41,726 nt of DNA, from positions 1-41,726 of IMG/VR virus record IMGVR_UViG_3300020147_000017; one strand, 5' to 3'. The position numbers were made by a program, and so were the translations under genes. Under the pieces are notes generated by a model. The model was not told the DNA's origin and ran no database searches. It saw only the letters and a list, made by a program, of their open reading frames with translations. Below, piece after piece: positions 1 through 9,012 of this stretch; within the stretch, counting starts at the first letter, position 1, and each line of letters begins with the position of its first letter. The DNA comes from a virus.

Positions 1-78
1 AAGGAACAGGAATTAAGAGCCAAGGAAGAAGAATTGCGCCGTAAGACATTAATCGCAGAAAGCAAAAAAGCGAGTTAA
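1..78 (+). CDS. 3' end of coiled-coil gene (continues from 41599)
   Basis: This is the last 25 codons plus TAA of the gene annotated in full at 40838-41677. It appears here because the contig ends overlap. The frame is charged and helical, ending in a lysine- and alanine-rich tail. It is not a separate gene. Confidence 0.9.
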   Translation, partial: KEQELRAKEEELRRKTLIAESKKAS

Positions 79-127
79 TAAATGGTAAGAAAAGCGTTCT
101 CACCTAATGAGGGTTTTAAGGACGGAT
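1..127. repeat. Terminal direct repeat, left copy
   Basis: These 127 bases are identical to 41600-41726. An exact repeat of this length at both contig ends is what a de Bruijn assembler with k=127 leaves when it walks round a circle, so I read it as an assembly overlap rather than a biological terminal repeat. The genome unit would be 41,599 bp. The repeat holds the 3' end of the coiled-coil gene (1-78) and the first codons of the next gene (from 82). Confidence 0.9.
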
Positions 128-417
128 TAAATAGACAGGTACACGATGTGACTGTAGGGGTTGAAGTCCTTACAACTCGCGTTACTGTTACCACTACTGC
201 TACAGCTTTTCCGCCTACGCCGTTGACCAACAGACAATTCGTTAGAATCCAGAATGTTGGCAGTGCGACTATTTTTATTGGAGGCACAAATGTTTCAAGC
301 ACTAACGGATGGCAGGTAATGCCGTATCAGGTAGAAACATTCGCTATTGAAGACACGGCCAGTATTTATGGCATTTCAGGAGGTTCCGTTGACGTTATCG
401 TCATGGAGGGGCTATGA
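82..417 (+). CDS. Small virion-associated beta protein
   Basis: The 111-residue product has no signal peptide or membrane segment. Residues 45-105 are beta-rich and follow a pattern seen in small phage structural proteins: an L-T-N-R motif, an IQN-G segment, IYIG-like strands (here TIFIGG), then a G-W-x-V turn. Such proteins often sit between capsid genes and head-tail connector genes, which is where this one lies. The ATG follows the coiled-coil stop by 3 nt, and the stop overlaps the next ATG (TATGA), so it is part of the late operon. A neck or decoration role is inference from position. Confidence 0.6.
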   Translation: MVRKAFSPNEGFKDGLNRQVHDVTVGVEVLTTRVTVTTTATAFPPTPLTNRQFVRIQNVGSATIFIGGTNVSSTNGWQVMPYQVETFAIEDTASIYGISGGSVDVIVMEGL

Positions 418-1541
418 CATTTTTAGAAATCCAGACAGCCGTTACCAATATTAGCAACGTCCAACAGCAGTCAACATTAATAAGGCAGGCTATTAATATT
501 GCTTTATTGCGTGTTGCTGAATACTTTGAATGGCCGTTTTACATGGTTAATACAGGTGTAATTAATACCGTTGCGCCGTATTCTACTGGTACGGCTACTG
601 TGACAAACGGCTCCGTTACCATTACTGGTTCTGGAACTTCCTGGACTTCCGATATGGTTGGAAGAAAGATCCGCGTAGGAAATGGTCAACCGTATTATCG
701 AATTAAATCCATTGACAGTTCTACTTCCATGACACTTGTTACCCAGTTTCAGGGGAGCACAAGTTCCGGGAATAGCTACACGATTTACAAGGACGAATAC
801 CGTTTGGCTTCTGATGTGGATACCTATAATACGGTTATTCAGCTTCAAAATGCTACAGCAATGTTTTCGACCCCTCCCGATAGATTCGATAAGTTTTTTC
901 CATCTCCATATTCATACTCAAGCCCTACGTTGGAGATTATGGAGGGGACAACCTTAGATACGTACACGACAGGAACAGTAACAGCAACTGCCAATTCTAC
1001 AACTATTGTAGGTGTTGGAACTGGATGGAGTTCTGTTCCTGGTCTAGGTCGCATGAGTAAGATTACAGTCGGATCAACAAATCAGGTTGTTTATACAATC
1101 AAGCGTGTGATTGACGATACAAATTTAGAGATCTATGAGACACCTACAAGCACACAGACTGCAACAACGTATTCGATATCCATGAATAATTTGATGGTTC
1201 AAGTATATCCAATACCTGCCATGCAAGAGAATCTGTATTATCGGTATCGTAGAATTCCTACACCATTAGTTAATTCATACGACGAACCGGATTTGCCTAC
1301 GCAATGGCATTGGCTGCTTATTTACGGGGCGTTGAGCTTTATTTTCTTACAGAAGGGGGATATTAACAAATCTCAGGTAGAGTCTGAGGCAAGGTTTCTT
1401 CAAGGACTTCAACAGATGAAGTCCAAGCTTGGTAGTTATGCTTCTGCTCGAAAATGGTTAATGCAGTCACAAGATACATATATTAGGACAGGGGACGGAC
1501 TTGAAAAAAGCACGTTTGATAGACGCTATTCGGCTCCCTAG
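414..1541 (+). CDS. Head-tail adaptor/connector protein
   Basis: The 375-residue product looks like a podoviral head-completion adaptor. It has a helical N terminus (residues 1-45), two similar beta modules and a helical C terminus (about 290-345, with QWHWLLIYGALSFIF). The two beta modules each contain a T-V-T-x-x-x-G-x-G-T-x-W signature, near residues 58-80 and 180-210, suggesting an internal duplication. It starts inside the previous stop (ATGA coupling) and overlaps the next gene by 41 nt. No signal peptide is present, in contrast to the next gene. Function is inferred from fold pattern and position between the capsid and tail genes. Confidence 0.6.
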   Translation: MTFLEIQTAVTNISNVQQQSTLIRQAINIALLRVAEYFEWPFYMVNTGVINTVAPYSTGTATVTNGSVTITGSGTSWTSDMVGRKIRVGNGQPYYRIKSIDSSTSMTLVTQFQGSTSSGNSYTIYKDEYRLASDVDTYNTVIQLQNATAMFSTPPDRFDKFFPSPYSYSSPTLEIMEGTTLDTYTTGTVTATANSTTIVGVGTGWSSVPGLGRMSKITVGSTNQVVYTIKRVIDDTNLEIYETPTSTQTATTYSISMNNLMVQVYPIPAMQENLYYRYRRIPTPLVNSYDEPDLPTQWHWLLIYGALSFIFLQKGDINKSQVESEARFLQGLQQMKSKLGSYASARKWLMQSQDTYIRTGDGLEKSTFDRRYSAP

Positions 1542-3210
1542 CCTAATATTAGCGTTATTTTTTGTTCTTTCTCATAATTCTTGGGCGCAAGTCCCTTGGA
1601 TTAAATATTCTTATTTCGCCAATTATGGGGGATTAAACGACAACCTCTCGCAATTGGAAATAGCTGATAATGAAGCTACAGCCATCCAGAATGTTGTTTT
1701 TGATACCGGCGGCGCCCTTATTAAGCGTTATGGGTATAAGAATATTATTGATAGTCCAAACTCTACGTATAAGCTTGGTGCAAACGTCACAGGTGTTCCT
1801 GGAATTGCTTTCTACCAGAAAACCAATGGAAACAAATATATATTCGCTATTGGTAACAACGGAGGGCAAGCTCAAGGGTATTCAAAAACAATAGATAATT
1901 CAGGGGATGTTCCAACAGGAGCTTGGGATGACCAAGGGACAGGAAATTTACCAGCCAATTTTAATAATAACCAATTAGCTACATTCTCTGTTGCTGAGAA
2001 TACGCTGGTAATGACTGTTGCGGGGAGCTCTATTAATACGACTTACCCCTCCGCTTGGCAAGCTACTGGGAATGTCTATTTATTCACAACAGACCCAGAT
2101 TGTCCTAAGGCTAAATATAATGCCTACCATAAGAATATTTTATTCTTAGCTGGCGACCCAGATAATCCTTCTAGAGTTTCTTTTAGTGATTTAAATGGGG
2201 GAATCACTAATTGGATAGCCACAGATTTTTTTGACTTAGATAAGGATAACGGCCAGTTTGTTACTGGCCTTGTTTCAGCATTTGGGAATCTGTATATATT
2301 TGAAAATAACAGCATATGGATGCTCTCAGGTTCTAATCGAGATGATTTCAGCCTTCAGAAGATGGTTGATAATGTGGGGACACTTTCGCAACAATCAATT
2401 GCCATTGTTAATAACGCTATATTTTTTGTAACATCTCAGAATGATATTGCTGTGTACGATGGAGCTTTTACAGTTAAATTTGTTAGTAGCAAGATTAGGA
2501 ACACTATCGGTAGCAATAATTTTGACCGTGCAGCACAAACACTAGGAATAGGGTACTCTTCTTACAGGTATAAAGACCTTGATTATTATGCCGCAGAATC
2601 AGTTGTAGGAAGTTCTGAGAATAATCAGGTATTGTTATTTGATACATATCGCAGTGCTTGGACGATACTCGATAATATTAGACCTAATTCCTGGATGGTT
2701 ATGCCAAATGCTAGTGGGGCTAATCAACTGGTGTGGGGAGATTATAACGGTCTAGTTTACGCGTACCCAGATCAGGGAAGCTATAGTGACGTTTCGAATA
2801 CCTGTTCTGGAGCTGGCCCCTGCACCACAACTTCTCCTGGGATTTACTCGTTTTATCAAACGAAATGGTTTAGGTATCCAGAGGCAGCTTTAGGCGATAA
2901 GTACCTAAGATTGCTTAAAACATATGTTATTAATTCTTCAACTAATTCTTCAACCCTACAGATTGAAGTTAAATCGGATTACGCTTCATCTGGGAATATA
3001 TATACCTTTAATTACACGCCATCAGGGGCATTGTGGGAAGTTTCATTATGGAATGATGCAGTTTGGGGCGGTGGGGGCCTGAATATAGACCGTGAAGAAG
3101 TAGGGTTAGGTACGCAGATGTTTCAGATTAGGTATTCCAATAGAACAGCAGATCAGGATATGAGTATTTTAGGTTTCGAGACCTTTATTGAGCCTACGAC
3201 GAGGATATGA
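1501..3210 (+). CDS. Tail nozzle/tubular-like protein with Sec signal peptide
   Basis: The 569-residue product begins at a TTG overlapping the adaptor gene, with a purine-rich ribosome site (GGGGACGG) just upstream. Residues 1-30 are a signal peptide: basic start, hydrophobic core LILALFFVLS and a likely cut after SWA before QVP. The mature part has repeated beta-strand or propeller-like segments and an N-terminal pattern (NYGGLNDN, then N-x-V-F-D-T-G-G-A-L-x-K-R-Y-G) typical of podoviral nozzle or tail-tubular-B-like proteins. No ATG lies in frame between the signal and residue ~165, so a signal-free form is unlikely. A signal peptide is not expected on this family. Confidence 0.6.
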   Translation: MKKARLIDAIRLPSLILALFFVLSHNSWAQVPWIKYSYFANYGGLNDNLSQLEIADNEATAIQNVVFDTGGALIKRYGYKNIIDSPNSTYKLGANVTGVPGIAFYQKTNGNKYIFAIGNNGGQAQGYSKTIDNSGDVPTGAWDDQGTGNLPANFNNNQLATFSVAENTLVMTVAGSSINTTYPSAWQATGNVYLFTTDPDCPKAKYNAYHKNILFLAGDPDNPSRVSFSDLNGGITNWIATDFFDLDKDNGQFVTGLVSAFGNLYIFENNSIWMLSGSNRDDFSLQKMVDNVGTLSQQSIAIVNNAIFFVTSQNDIAVYDGAFTVKFVSSKIRNTIGSNNFDRAAQTLGIGYSSYRYKDLDYYAAESVVGSSENNQVLLFDTYRSAWTILDNIRPNSWMVMPNASGANQLVWGDYNGLVYAYPDQGSYSDVSNTCSGAGPCTTTSPGIYSFYQTKWFRYPEAALGDKYLRLLKTYVINSSTNSSTLQIEVKSDYASSGNIYTFNYTPSGALWEVSLWNDAVWGGGGLNIDREEVGLGTQMFQIRYSNRTADQDMSILGFETFIEPTTRI

Positions 3211-3506
3211 GACCGCTATTTTTCATTTTAATTTTTATGACGTCTCCAGTATTCGCTGGAAGTTCAATTAATAAGAATTGGGAGATATTTACACCTCCTC
3301 CTGTTACGAATCATAATTTATATAACTATTTGTATTTTATTTATAGTCATTTTAATCAGGCTCAGATTGTCACGATCGATCCAGACGGTTCTCTGGAAGG
3401 CCAAGCTGGGGACTATGTCTTATATAACAATTCAGGAACATGGCAAATTTGTTTTGAAACAGATCAACCTAATGGAACAACTTGGAAATGTGCAAACTTA
3501 AGTTAA
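3207..3506 (+). CDS. Small exported virion protein (fibre-anchor-like)
   Basis: The 99-residue product has a clear Sec signal peptide (MRPLFFILIFMTSPVFA, cut before GSS). The mature part is about 80 residues, with a conserved-looking segment N-H-N-L-Y-N-Y-L followed by D-G-S-L-E-G-x-x-G-D. This resembles the N-terminal adapter segments of the two fibre proteins downstream (N-E-N-x-L-Y-S-Y-L). Two cysteines near the C terminus (WQIC and WKC) could form a disulphide after export. Its ATG overlaps the upstream TGA, and its end overlaps the next gene. An adapter role is inference. Confidence 0.55.
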   Translation: MRPLFFILIFMTSPVFAGSSINKNWEIFTPPPVTNHNLYNYLYFIYSHFNQAQIVTIDPDGSLEGQAGDYVLYNNSGTWQICFETDQPNGTTWKCANLS

Positions 3507-4684
3507 TTTTTTTGGCCTTATTTGTTTCATATTCTGCAACAGTTTACGCTGCGCCTCCTAATCGCACTTATAACTATGTGGCGCATACAACCATTGATCC
3601 AAATCAGAATAATACTAATGAAAATAATTTGTATAGCTATCTACAGGCTGGGGTAGATACATACGCGGCGGGAAGTATTGATAATACAGCCATATCTAAT
3701 AGTGCAGGGATTGCGTATTCCAAGCTTAATTTAATTGGCAGCATAACAAATAACGACATTAATTCTTCTGCTGGAATTGTCGCAAGCAAATTAGATTTGA
3801 CCTCACCTGGGCCTATTGGCAGTACAGCATCAAATACGGGTGCATTTACATCCTTAACAGGTACAACGCTTTTTACTACGGGGAATATAGGTGTTGGCAC
3901 CTCTACGGCTAATGGCAGGCTTATAGTCCAGGGGGGCAATGTGGGTATCGGCACGGTTAATCCGAATGCAACCTTAACCGTAGCTGGGATTGTTTACAGC
4001 ACAAGTGGAGGATTTAGATTTCCAGACAATACTATTCAGACTACAGCGCCACGCCTAGGGCAGGTTTTTACATCATCAGGAACATTTGAGGCTCCGACAG
4101 GCGTTACAAGAGTTTATCTTGTTGGCATCGCTGGAGGAGGGGCTGGAGCGGGGATTAACAATGTTAGTAACACTGGCGGCGGAGGCGGCGGTTCTGGGCA
4201 ATGGATTACACCAATGTATCCATATACCGTTGTACCTGGAAATAGTTATACAGTCACTGTGGGATCAGGTGGAACAGGGGTAGCCGGAGGGGGTGGAAGC
4301 AGTGGCGGCAATAGTGTATTCGATACTTTAACCTTACTTGGGGGAACGGGTGGAAGTGGCACAACAGGTGGATCAACGGCAAGTGTCACCGGAGCAGGAA
4401 CAGCTGGAAGCGCTGGAGGGTCAGGAGGGTCGGGTGGCGGAGTCGTGAAAACGGCCGTAGCAGGTGGCGCTGGCGGATCGGGGGCTTCCAGTAGCGGCGG
4501 TGGCGGTGCGGGATCACCGTATGGTACAGGTGGAACAGGTGGAGAATTCAACGGTGCAGGAGGAACTAGCCCTACAGCTGGATCAGGATTCGGTTCAGGT
4601 GGAGGAGGTGGCGCTGCTACAAGCGGGGGGTCACAGAGTACTGGAGGGAACGGCGCCCCGGGTTTCTGGGCAGTTTTCTATTAG
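3488..4684 (+). CDS. Glycine-rich tail fibre/adhesin with signal peptide
   Basis: The 398-residue product starts with a signal peptide (MCKLKLIFLALFVSYSATVYA, cut before APP). An anchor domain follows (about residues 22-60) that is nearly the same as in the next gene, then repeats of I-A-Y-S-K-L type, two GNxGxGT motifs (about 140-165), and a C-terminal half dominated by GGGG/GGSG runs. The last domain begins F-x-x-S-G-T-F-x-x-P-T-G-V-x-x-V, as in phage glycine-rich receptor-binding domains that stack as polyglycine-II helices. It probably binds the host surface. A TTG at 3482 adds two residues; I chose ATG 3488 because the hydrophobic core follows directly. Confidence 0.7.
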   Translation: MCKLKLIFLALFVSYSATVYAAPPNRTYNYVAHTTIDPNQNNTNENNLYSYLQAGVDTYAAGSIDNTAISNSAGIAYSKLNLIGSITNNDINSSAGIVASKLDLTSPGPIGSTASNTGAFTSLTGTTLFTTGNIGVGTSTANGRLIVQGGNVGIGTVNPNATLTVAGIVYSTSGGFRFPDNTIQTTAPRLGQVFTSSGTFEAPTGVTRVYLVGIAGGGAGAGINNVSNTGGGGGGSGQWITPMYPYTVVPGNSYTVTVGSGGTGVAGGGGSSGGNSVFDTLTLLGGTGGSGTTGGSTASVTGAGTAGSAGGSGGSGGGVVKTAVAGGAGGSGASSSGGGGAGSPYGTGGTGGEFNGAGGTSPTAGSGFGSGGGGGAATSGGSQSTGGNGAPGFWAVFY

Positions 4685-4699
4685 GAAAGAGAAATTATA

Positions 4700-5530
4700 A
4701 TGATTTATCTGATTATATTATTTTTATCTGTTTCAAGCTTTGCATATGCTGCGGCACCAACGAGAGCCTATACATATGTGTCCAATACGCCTATTGATCC
4801 TTCTCAAAATAATACGAATGAAAATGCTCTATATTCTTACTTACAAACTGGAGTAGATACATATGCTTCTGGATCTATAACGGGGGATGCTATATCAGCT
4901 ACAGCAGCTATTGCGTATAGCAAACTTGCTCTTACGAATAGTATCGTTAATGCAGATATTTCGCCTTCAGCGGCTATTGCTGACAGCAAGTTAGCACAGA
5001 TAACCACGGCAGGAAAAGTATCCGGGGCCGCGCTAACATCGTTATCATCTACCCCCGCAGGTGCTGGGGCATTTCCGGCGGCCAATATTACAGATTTTAC
5101 TCTATCTGGTCAGGGTCAGGGGGCGATTGCATATAAGGGAGCTTCTAATTGGGCTGCCTTGGATGCAGGATCAACAGCCGGACTTGTGCTGAAAACCAAT
5201 ACGTCAATTAGCGCGCCATCTTGGGTAAATAGTTTAGGGGCCGTAGCTGACTACGGAACAAGTACGTCTTCCTCCACAGCACGACAAGGGACTGCCTTGA
5301 AAGTTGCCTATGGTCAGGTTTCTATAGGGGCTTCCAGCAGCACAACAATAACTAATTTAGCCTTCTCTTCCTCGACATCATTTTCTTTTGTAATAACTCA
5401 AGTTGGCACCGGTCCTGGTTCTGTCGGTGAGAATCCAAGGATATCGATATCAAGTGGTTCATCCGTGACCATTTTTAATGATTACTCTGGAGCCACATTA
5501 ACTTATACGTGGATGGCTATGGGAACGTAG
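4700..5530 (+). CDS. Second tail fibre, paralogous N terminus, signal peptide
   Basis: The 276-residue product has a signal peptide (MIYLIILFLSVSSFAYA, cut before AAP). Residues 18-60 match the anchor region of the previous gene: R-x-Y-x-Y-V, then I-D-P-x-Q-N-N-T-N-E-N-x-L-Y-S-Y-L-Q-x-G-V-D-T-Y. Further I-A-Y-S-K-L repeats follow, then a different beta-rich C terminus without the polyglycine block. The two genes look like a duplicated anchor carrying different binding tips. A ribosome site (AGGAAAGAG) precedes the ATG. Confidence 0.65.
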   Translation: MIYLIILFLSVSSFAYAAAPTRAYTYVSNTPIDPSQNNTNENALYSYLQTGVDTYASGSITGDAISATAAIAYSKLALTNSIVNADISPSAAIADSKLAQITTAGKVSGAALTSLSSTPAGAGAFPAANITDFTLSGQGQGAIAYKGASNWAALDAGSTAGLVLKTNTSISAPSWVNSLGAVADYGTSTSSSTARQGTALKVAYGQVSIGASSSTTITNLAFSSSTSFSFVITQVGTGPGSVGENPRISISSGSSVTIFNDYSGATLTYTWMAMGT

Positions 5531-5532
5531 TA

Positions 5533-5871
5533 ATGACATTAGAAGAGAAAATAAACTTAGCTTTCGACATCATTAAACGCGCTGGAATTCAGGACAATGA
5601 AGACGCTGTGTTATCCATAGCGGACTGTGTTAAGCATGACAGATTTTTTTATGAGGTAAACCAAGGAAAAATTGTCGTATTTCTAACATGGGAAGATAAC
5701 AGGATTGACGGAAAGCGATACATTTTCGTGAATAATTGCTGGGTGGAGCCTTCGTATAGAAGCCAAAATGTTTTGGTAAGGGTTCGTACAGCTTTAAAGT
5801 ATGTTCTTGGAGATGTTTATAAATTTTATTGGCACGACAGAAAGAAAGATAAGCTGATTTATAGGAGATAA
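5533..5871 (+). CDS. GNAT-like small protein, possible internal virion protein
   Basis: The 112-residue product begins at the ATG right after the fibre stop (TAGTAATG). Its second half reads like a truncated GNAT fold: I-F-V-N-N-C-W-V-E-P-S-Y-R, then R-x-x-x-A-L-K-Y-V, then a terminal Y-x-x-x-R-K-K. GNAT-like proteins occur among podoviral internal proteins (T7 gp13 type) at this place between tail and ejection genes. No acetyl-CoA-binding signature is clear, so catalysis is doubtful. There is no signal peptide. Confidence 0.45.
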   Translation: MTLEEKINLAFDIIKRAGIQDNEDAVLSIADCVKHDRFFYEVNQGKIVVFLTWEDNRIDGKRYIFVNNCWVEPSYRSQNVLVRVRTALKYVLGDVYKFYWHDRKKDKLIYRR

Positions 5872-5873
5872 AT

Positions 5874-6677
5874 ATGTTGTGGATGAATGATCCGAGAAGC
5901 ATTGCTGGGGGTTTTGGCATTATCAATCAGGATTTTGGCTCTTCTAAGGATAAAAAGAGAGCAGAAACTGGGATTAGAGAAGCTGGAGAACAGGCTTACC
6001 AGAGAGCGGCCCAAACAGGAGAAGAGAAAGATCAGTATTCTAAGTCTTTTCAATTAGGCGACTTTCTTAGAAGTATATATTTAGGACAACAGGGATTAGG
6101 TGATTTGCCCGAAGGATATATGACGGGTGAGGATCAGATAAAGAATCAGGGGGATCTTGGAAAAGCGTTTTATTCTCAGGTTTTATCAGAGACACAAGAC
6201 CCAAATGCGTATTTTCAAAGTACATTGCAGCCTGAACTTATGGCTGCGCAGGATACTATTAATTCATATTATCAAAAGCGCGGGTTATTAAATTCGGGGT
6301 TAGCAATCGAGTCTATGGGCCGTGCAGGGGTAGATTTAGCCATTAAGGAAGCCCAGGCACGTATGGCCTCACGGCAACAGGCTCTGAACAATGCCTTACA
6401 AGTTAGTCAGTATGGAGCTAATTTAGCTAATAATAACATGTCTGGGTTGTCGAATTTGTATTCAACTCAACAAAATGCGGGGCTTAATTCACTGAGTAGA
6501 CAAGCTACAGGAGCATTTAATAACGCTCAATATCAGGCCTATCCTCATCAGGCACAACTTGGGAATTATTACGGAGGGCAAGCTGCTTTACATGCGCTTC
6601 CAGGTCAATTGTTAGGTGCGGCTGCTAAGGTTGCAACGGCTAAAGCAGGCGGTAATCCAGGCGGGGCCACTGCTTAA
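5874..6677 (+). CDS. DNA ejection/internal virion protein
   Basis: The 267-residue product is alanine-, glutamine- and glycine-rich and mostly helical. It contains Y-x-Q-K-R-G-L-L-N-S-G-x-A (about residues 123-135), a pattern common in ejection proteins of P22-like and other podoviruses. There is a C-terminal small-residue hydrophobic stretch (AALHALPGQLLGAAAKVA). It has no signal peptide. It is first of three adjacent genes of this class, following its neighbour by 2 nt with AGGAGA as ribosome site. Confidence 0.55.
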   Translation: MLWMNDPRSIAGGFGIINQDFGSSKDKKRAETGIREAGEQAYQRAAQTGEEKDQYSKSFQLGDFLRSIYLGQQGLGDLPEGYMTGEDQIKNQGDLGKAFYSQVLSETQDPNAYFQSTLQPELMAAQDTINSYYQKRGLLNSGLAIESMGRAGVDLAIKEAQARMASRQQALNNALQVSQYGANLANNNMSGLSNLYSTQQNAGLNSLSRQATGAFNNAQYQAYPHQAQLGNYYGGQAALHALPGQLLGAAAKVATAKAGGNPGGATA

Positions 6678-6689
6678 TTAGGAGATATT

Positions 6690-7718
6690 ATGGCATTATC
6701 AGATCCTTTTGACACAACATACAGCGGTTCTTTTAAATCGGGTTTGGCTTTAGGGGAAGGGGTTGGCCAGGTCGCACAAGCCTACGGTGACAATAAGGCC
6801 AAGGAGAATAAACTAAAGAAAACTTCAGATATGCTTCGCCAGTTTGGGATACTTCGTGAAGAAGAGCCTAGCTATGAGGAATATAAGAAAGCTGCCGATG
6901 ATTACATGAAGCAGACGGGCAGCAGTATCCAGGTAGATACTGAAGGCAAGACTGATGAAGAAAAGATTAAAACATTAGACAGTATTTTCAAGGCCGTAGG
7001 GATTCCTAAGCCCAAAAGCGGTCGCGTGACGTTAGATGCCAATAAAGCTAGTGAATTAGGAATGGAGTATGACACCGATACGGGAGATTTAAAGTTTAAG
7101 CCGTCTAAGAATTCGTTATCACAATTTGGCCTAACAGGTGTTCCTGAGGGATTTGAAGTAGTTGGGTTCGATCAGAAGGGGCAGCCTATGGTACGCAAAG
7201 AAAAGACAGAGACAATCCCCGCAAGCGTGCAGAATGCCAAGAACAAGGAACTTAAAGAAATAAAGATTGATACTGAGAAGAATAAAGTCACCCGTGAGCG
7301 TGTAGATGAAGCTGTTAAGGCGCTAGATAAGATTCCCTCTGGTTTAGGCGGAAGAATGGCTATTGCAGGGAGCAAAATGTTTAATCCAGACGATCCAGTG
7401 CTTGGAGAATGGCAGAAGGTTAAGACTGTTTTAACAGATGCCACATTGCTTAATACAGCTTATACCAAAGGCGCTATTTCTGATAAAGAAATGGAATTGT
7501 TTAAGGAAGCCGCAGCAGACGATAATTTGGCTTCTAAGCCTGCTGTTAAGGTGGTTTTCGATAAGCTAGTCAGATTCTTGGATGCTGAGGAGAAGGGCAA
7601 AAGAGAAGCTTTCAAGGAATCATACGGAGAAGATCCTGTGGGTTCCTCGGAAAGTAGTGGCGTGGATTTCTCAACCATGTCAGACGATGAACTAAAGGCA
7701 ATTATCAATGAACGATAA
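6690..7718 (+). CDS. Ejection/internal virion protein, helical
   Basis: The 342-residue product is highly charged and mostly helical, with an N terminus (residues 1-35) like other ejection proteins and a C-terminal block (about 230-300) that includes D-P-V-L-G-E-W-Q-K-V-K-T-V-L. An A-I-S-D-K-E-M-E-L-F-K-E-A-A motif also occurs in P22 gp16-type and other injected proteins. A strong AGGAG site precedes the ATG. It overlaps the next gene by 11 nt. Role is inferred from motif and position. Confidence 0.5.
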   Translation: MALSDPFDTTYSGSFKSGLALGEGVGQVAQAYGDNKAKENKLKKTSDMLRQFGILREEEPSYEEYKKAADDYMKQTGSSIQVDTEGKTDEEKIKTLDSIFKAVGIPKPKSGRVTLDANKASELGMEYDTDTGDLKFKPSKNSLSQFGLTGVPEGFEVVGFDQKGQPMVRKEKTETIPASVQNAKNKELKEIKIDTEKNKVTRERVDEAVKALDKIPSGLGGRMAIAGSKMFNPDDPVLGEWQKVKTVLTDATLLNTAYTKGAISDKEMELFKEAAADDNLASKPAVKVVFDKLVRFLDAEEKGKREAFKESYGEDPVGSSESSGVDFSTMSDDELKAIINER

Positions 7719-8925
7719 TATTAAACAACAAGCTATGAAGGAATTGGCTCGTCGAGAGTTGGCAAAACGTGAATCGTCACGTACTCCTACGGCTGTTTCA
7801 GAACCTGAAAGCGTTGCGACTATGGGCGTTGACTACGTTCGCCAACATCCCTTTAAGTCGTTATTTCAAGGACTTCCGCAGACACTTACAGGTAAGACAG
7901 TAGAAGACAGGGCAGTTGAGAATATTAACAGTCCTGATTTTATGCAGGTTGAAAGCGCACCATACGATCGGCAGATTCCGCGGGCTGGGAATGCGGCGTT
8001 TAATCGTGTGGTTGGTGGTCAGATGGCTGACATGGCTACAGCACCTGCGAATGCTTTAGCTGCGCCCGTTTTAAAAGGTGTAGGGATGGCTGGGGGAGCA
8101 ATTAAAAGCGCTGTCCAAGGCACTCCTATAGGAAAATTAATCTCCGATATGGGTAAATATTCTAAGCCTCAAGCCCAGGCTGAATTTGCTGATGAAGTCC
8201 AGAATGCTCTATTAAGTCGCAAGAGATCGGTAATTGATAACTTTGGTAAAGACTACGAAGGTATTATCGGTAAATCAGACAAGAGCGTCTCACTCGATGC
8301 TCCATTTAGAAATTTCGTCGATAACGCTCAAAGTCTTATGCAAAACCCTGAATTTTCGCAACAGGTAGCTGCTAAGAATCCTCAAGCAAACAGAATATTC
8401 GATTTAGTTAATAAATTCTCTAAGAGAGATTATTCGACGGAAGTTTCGGCCAAGGAAGCCGATAACATTGTTAAATTTATCAATAATCTCCCTTCTATTA
8501 GAACAAAGTTAAACCAAGGTCGTAAGAATGGATGGCATACAGTCCAATGGACTAATGAAGACCGCATGTTAATTGAATTGGCCGACGATATTAAATCTAC
8601 TGTAGTAGATATTCATCCTGAATTGGGGGCATTAAATAAATCCTACGGGAGTTTTATGAGTAAGTATAAGTCAGTTGCTCCTGAATTTAGGATTGGGTCT
8701 ACGGTTGAAAAGATGAAGAAATATAGCCAGTTAGATCCTCAGAAAAAGGTTATGTTCGAGGAAATAATGCCAAGAGGGACAGTTAATAAGATTAAGGAAT
8801 TTGAAAGGGCGCAGGCCACTTCGCAACTGTTAAAGAAGATAGGATTAACTGGTGCCGGAGCCTTCGGTCTTGGCACAATGGGCAAATTAGGCATGGATGC
8901 CGCAGGGATTGCTACTCAGGAATAA
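7708..8925 (+). CDS. Large ejection/internal virion protein
   Basis: The 405-residue product is alanine- and lysine-rich, with a central small-residue hydrophobic segment (about 110-135, APANALAAPVLKGVG) and a C-terminal G-L-T-G-A-G-A-F-G-L-G segment that could insert in membrane during ejection. The remainder is helical. It lies last in the ejection trio. The region 8926-9012 after it holds no gene I can support, only the ribosome site of the next fibre. Confidence 0.5.
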   Translation: MNDNIKQQAMKELARRELAKRESSRTPTAVSEPESVATMGVDYVRQHPFKSLFQGLPQTLTGKTVEDRAVENINSPDFMQVESAPYDRQIPRAGNAAFNRVVGGQMADMATAPANALAAPVLKGVGMAGGAIKSAVQGTPIGKLISDMGKYSKPQAQAEFADEVQNALLSRKRSVIDNFGKDYEGIIGKSDKSVSLDAPFRNFVDNAQSLMQNPEFSQQVAAKNPQANRIFDLVNKFSKRDYSTEVSAKEADNIVKFINNLPSIRTKLNQGRKNGWHTVQWTNEDRMLIELADDIKSTVVDIHPELGALNKSYGSFMSKYKSVAPEFRIGSTVEKMKKYSQLDPQKKVMFEEIMPRGTVNKIKEFERAQATSQLLKKIGLTGAGAFGLGTMGKLGMDAAGIATQE

Positions 8926-9012
8926 TCCTAATTTTAAGCAATATAAGCGGAATGAGTATGTAGCAGAATATGAACTCGTACATGATTAAAAAATATCACT
9001 TTAGAGGCACAG

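Noticed and set aside
4246-4551. Proline-rich minus-strand ORF opposite the glycine-rich fibre
   Set aside because: It is the antisense of GGN codons in the fibre gene; same for 9447-9731 and 9777-9992.
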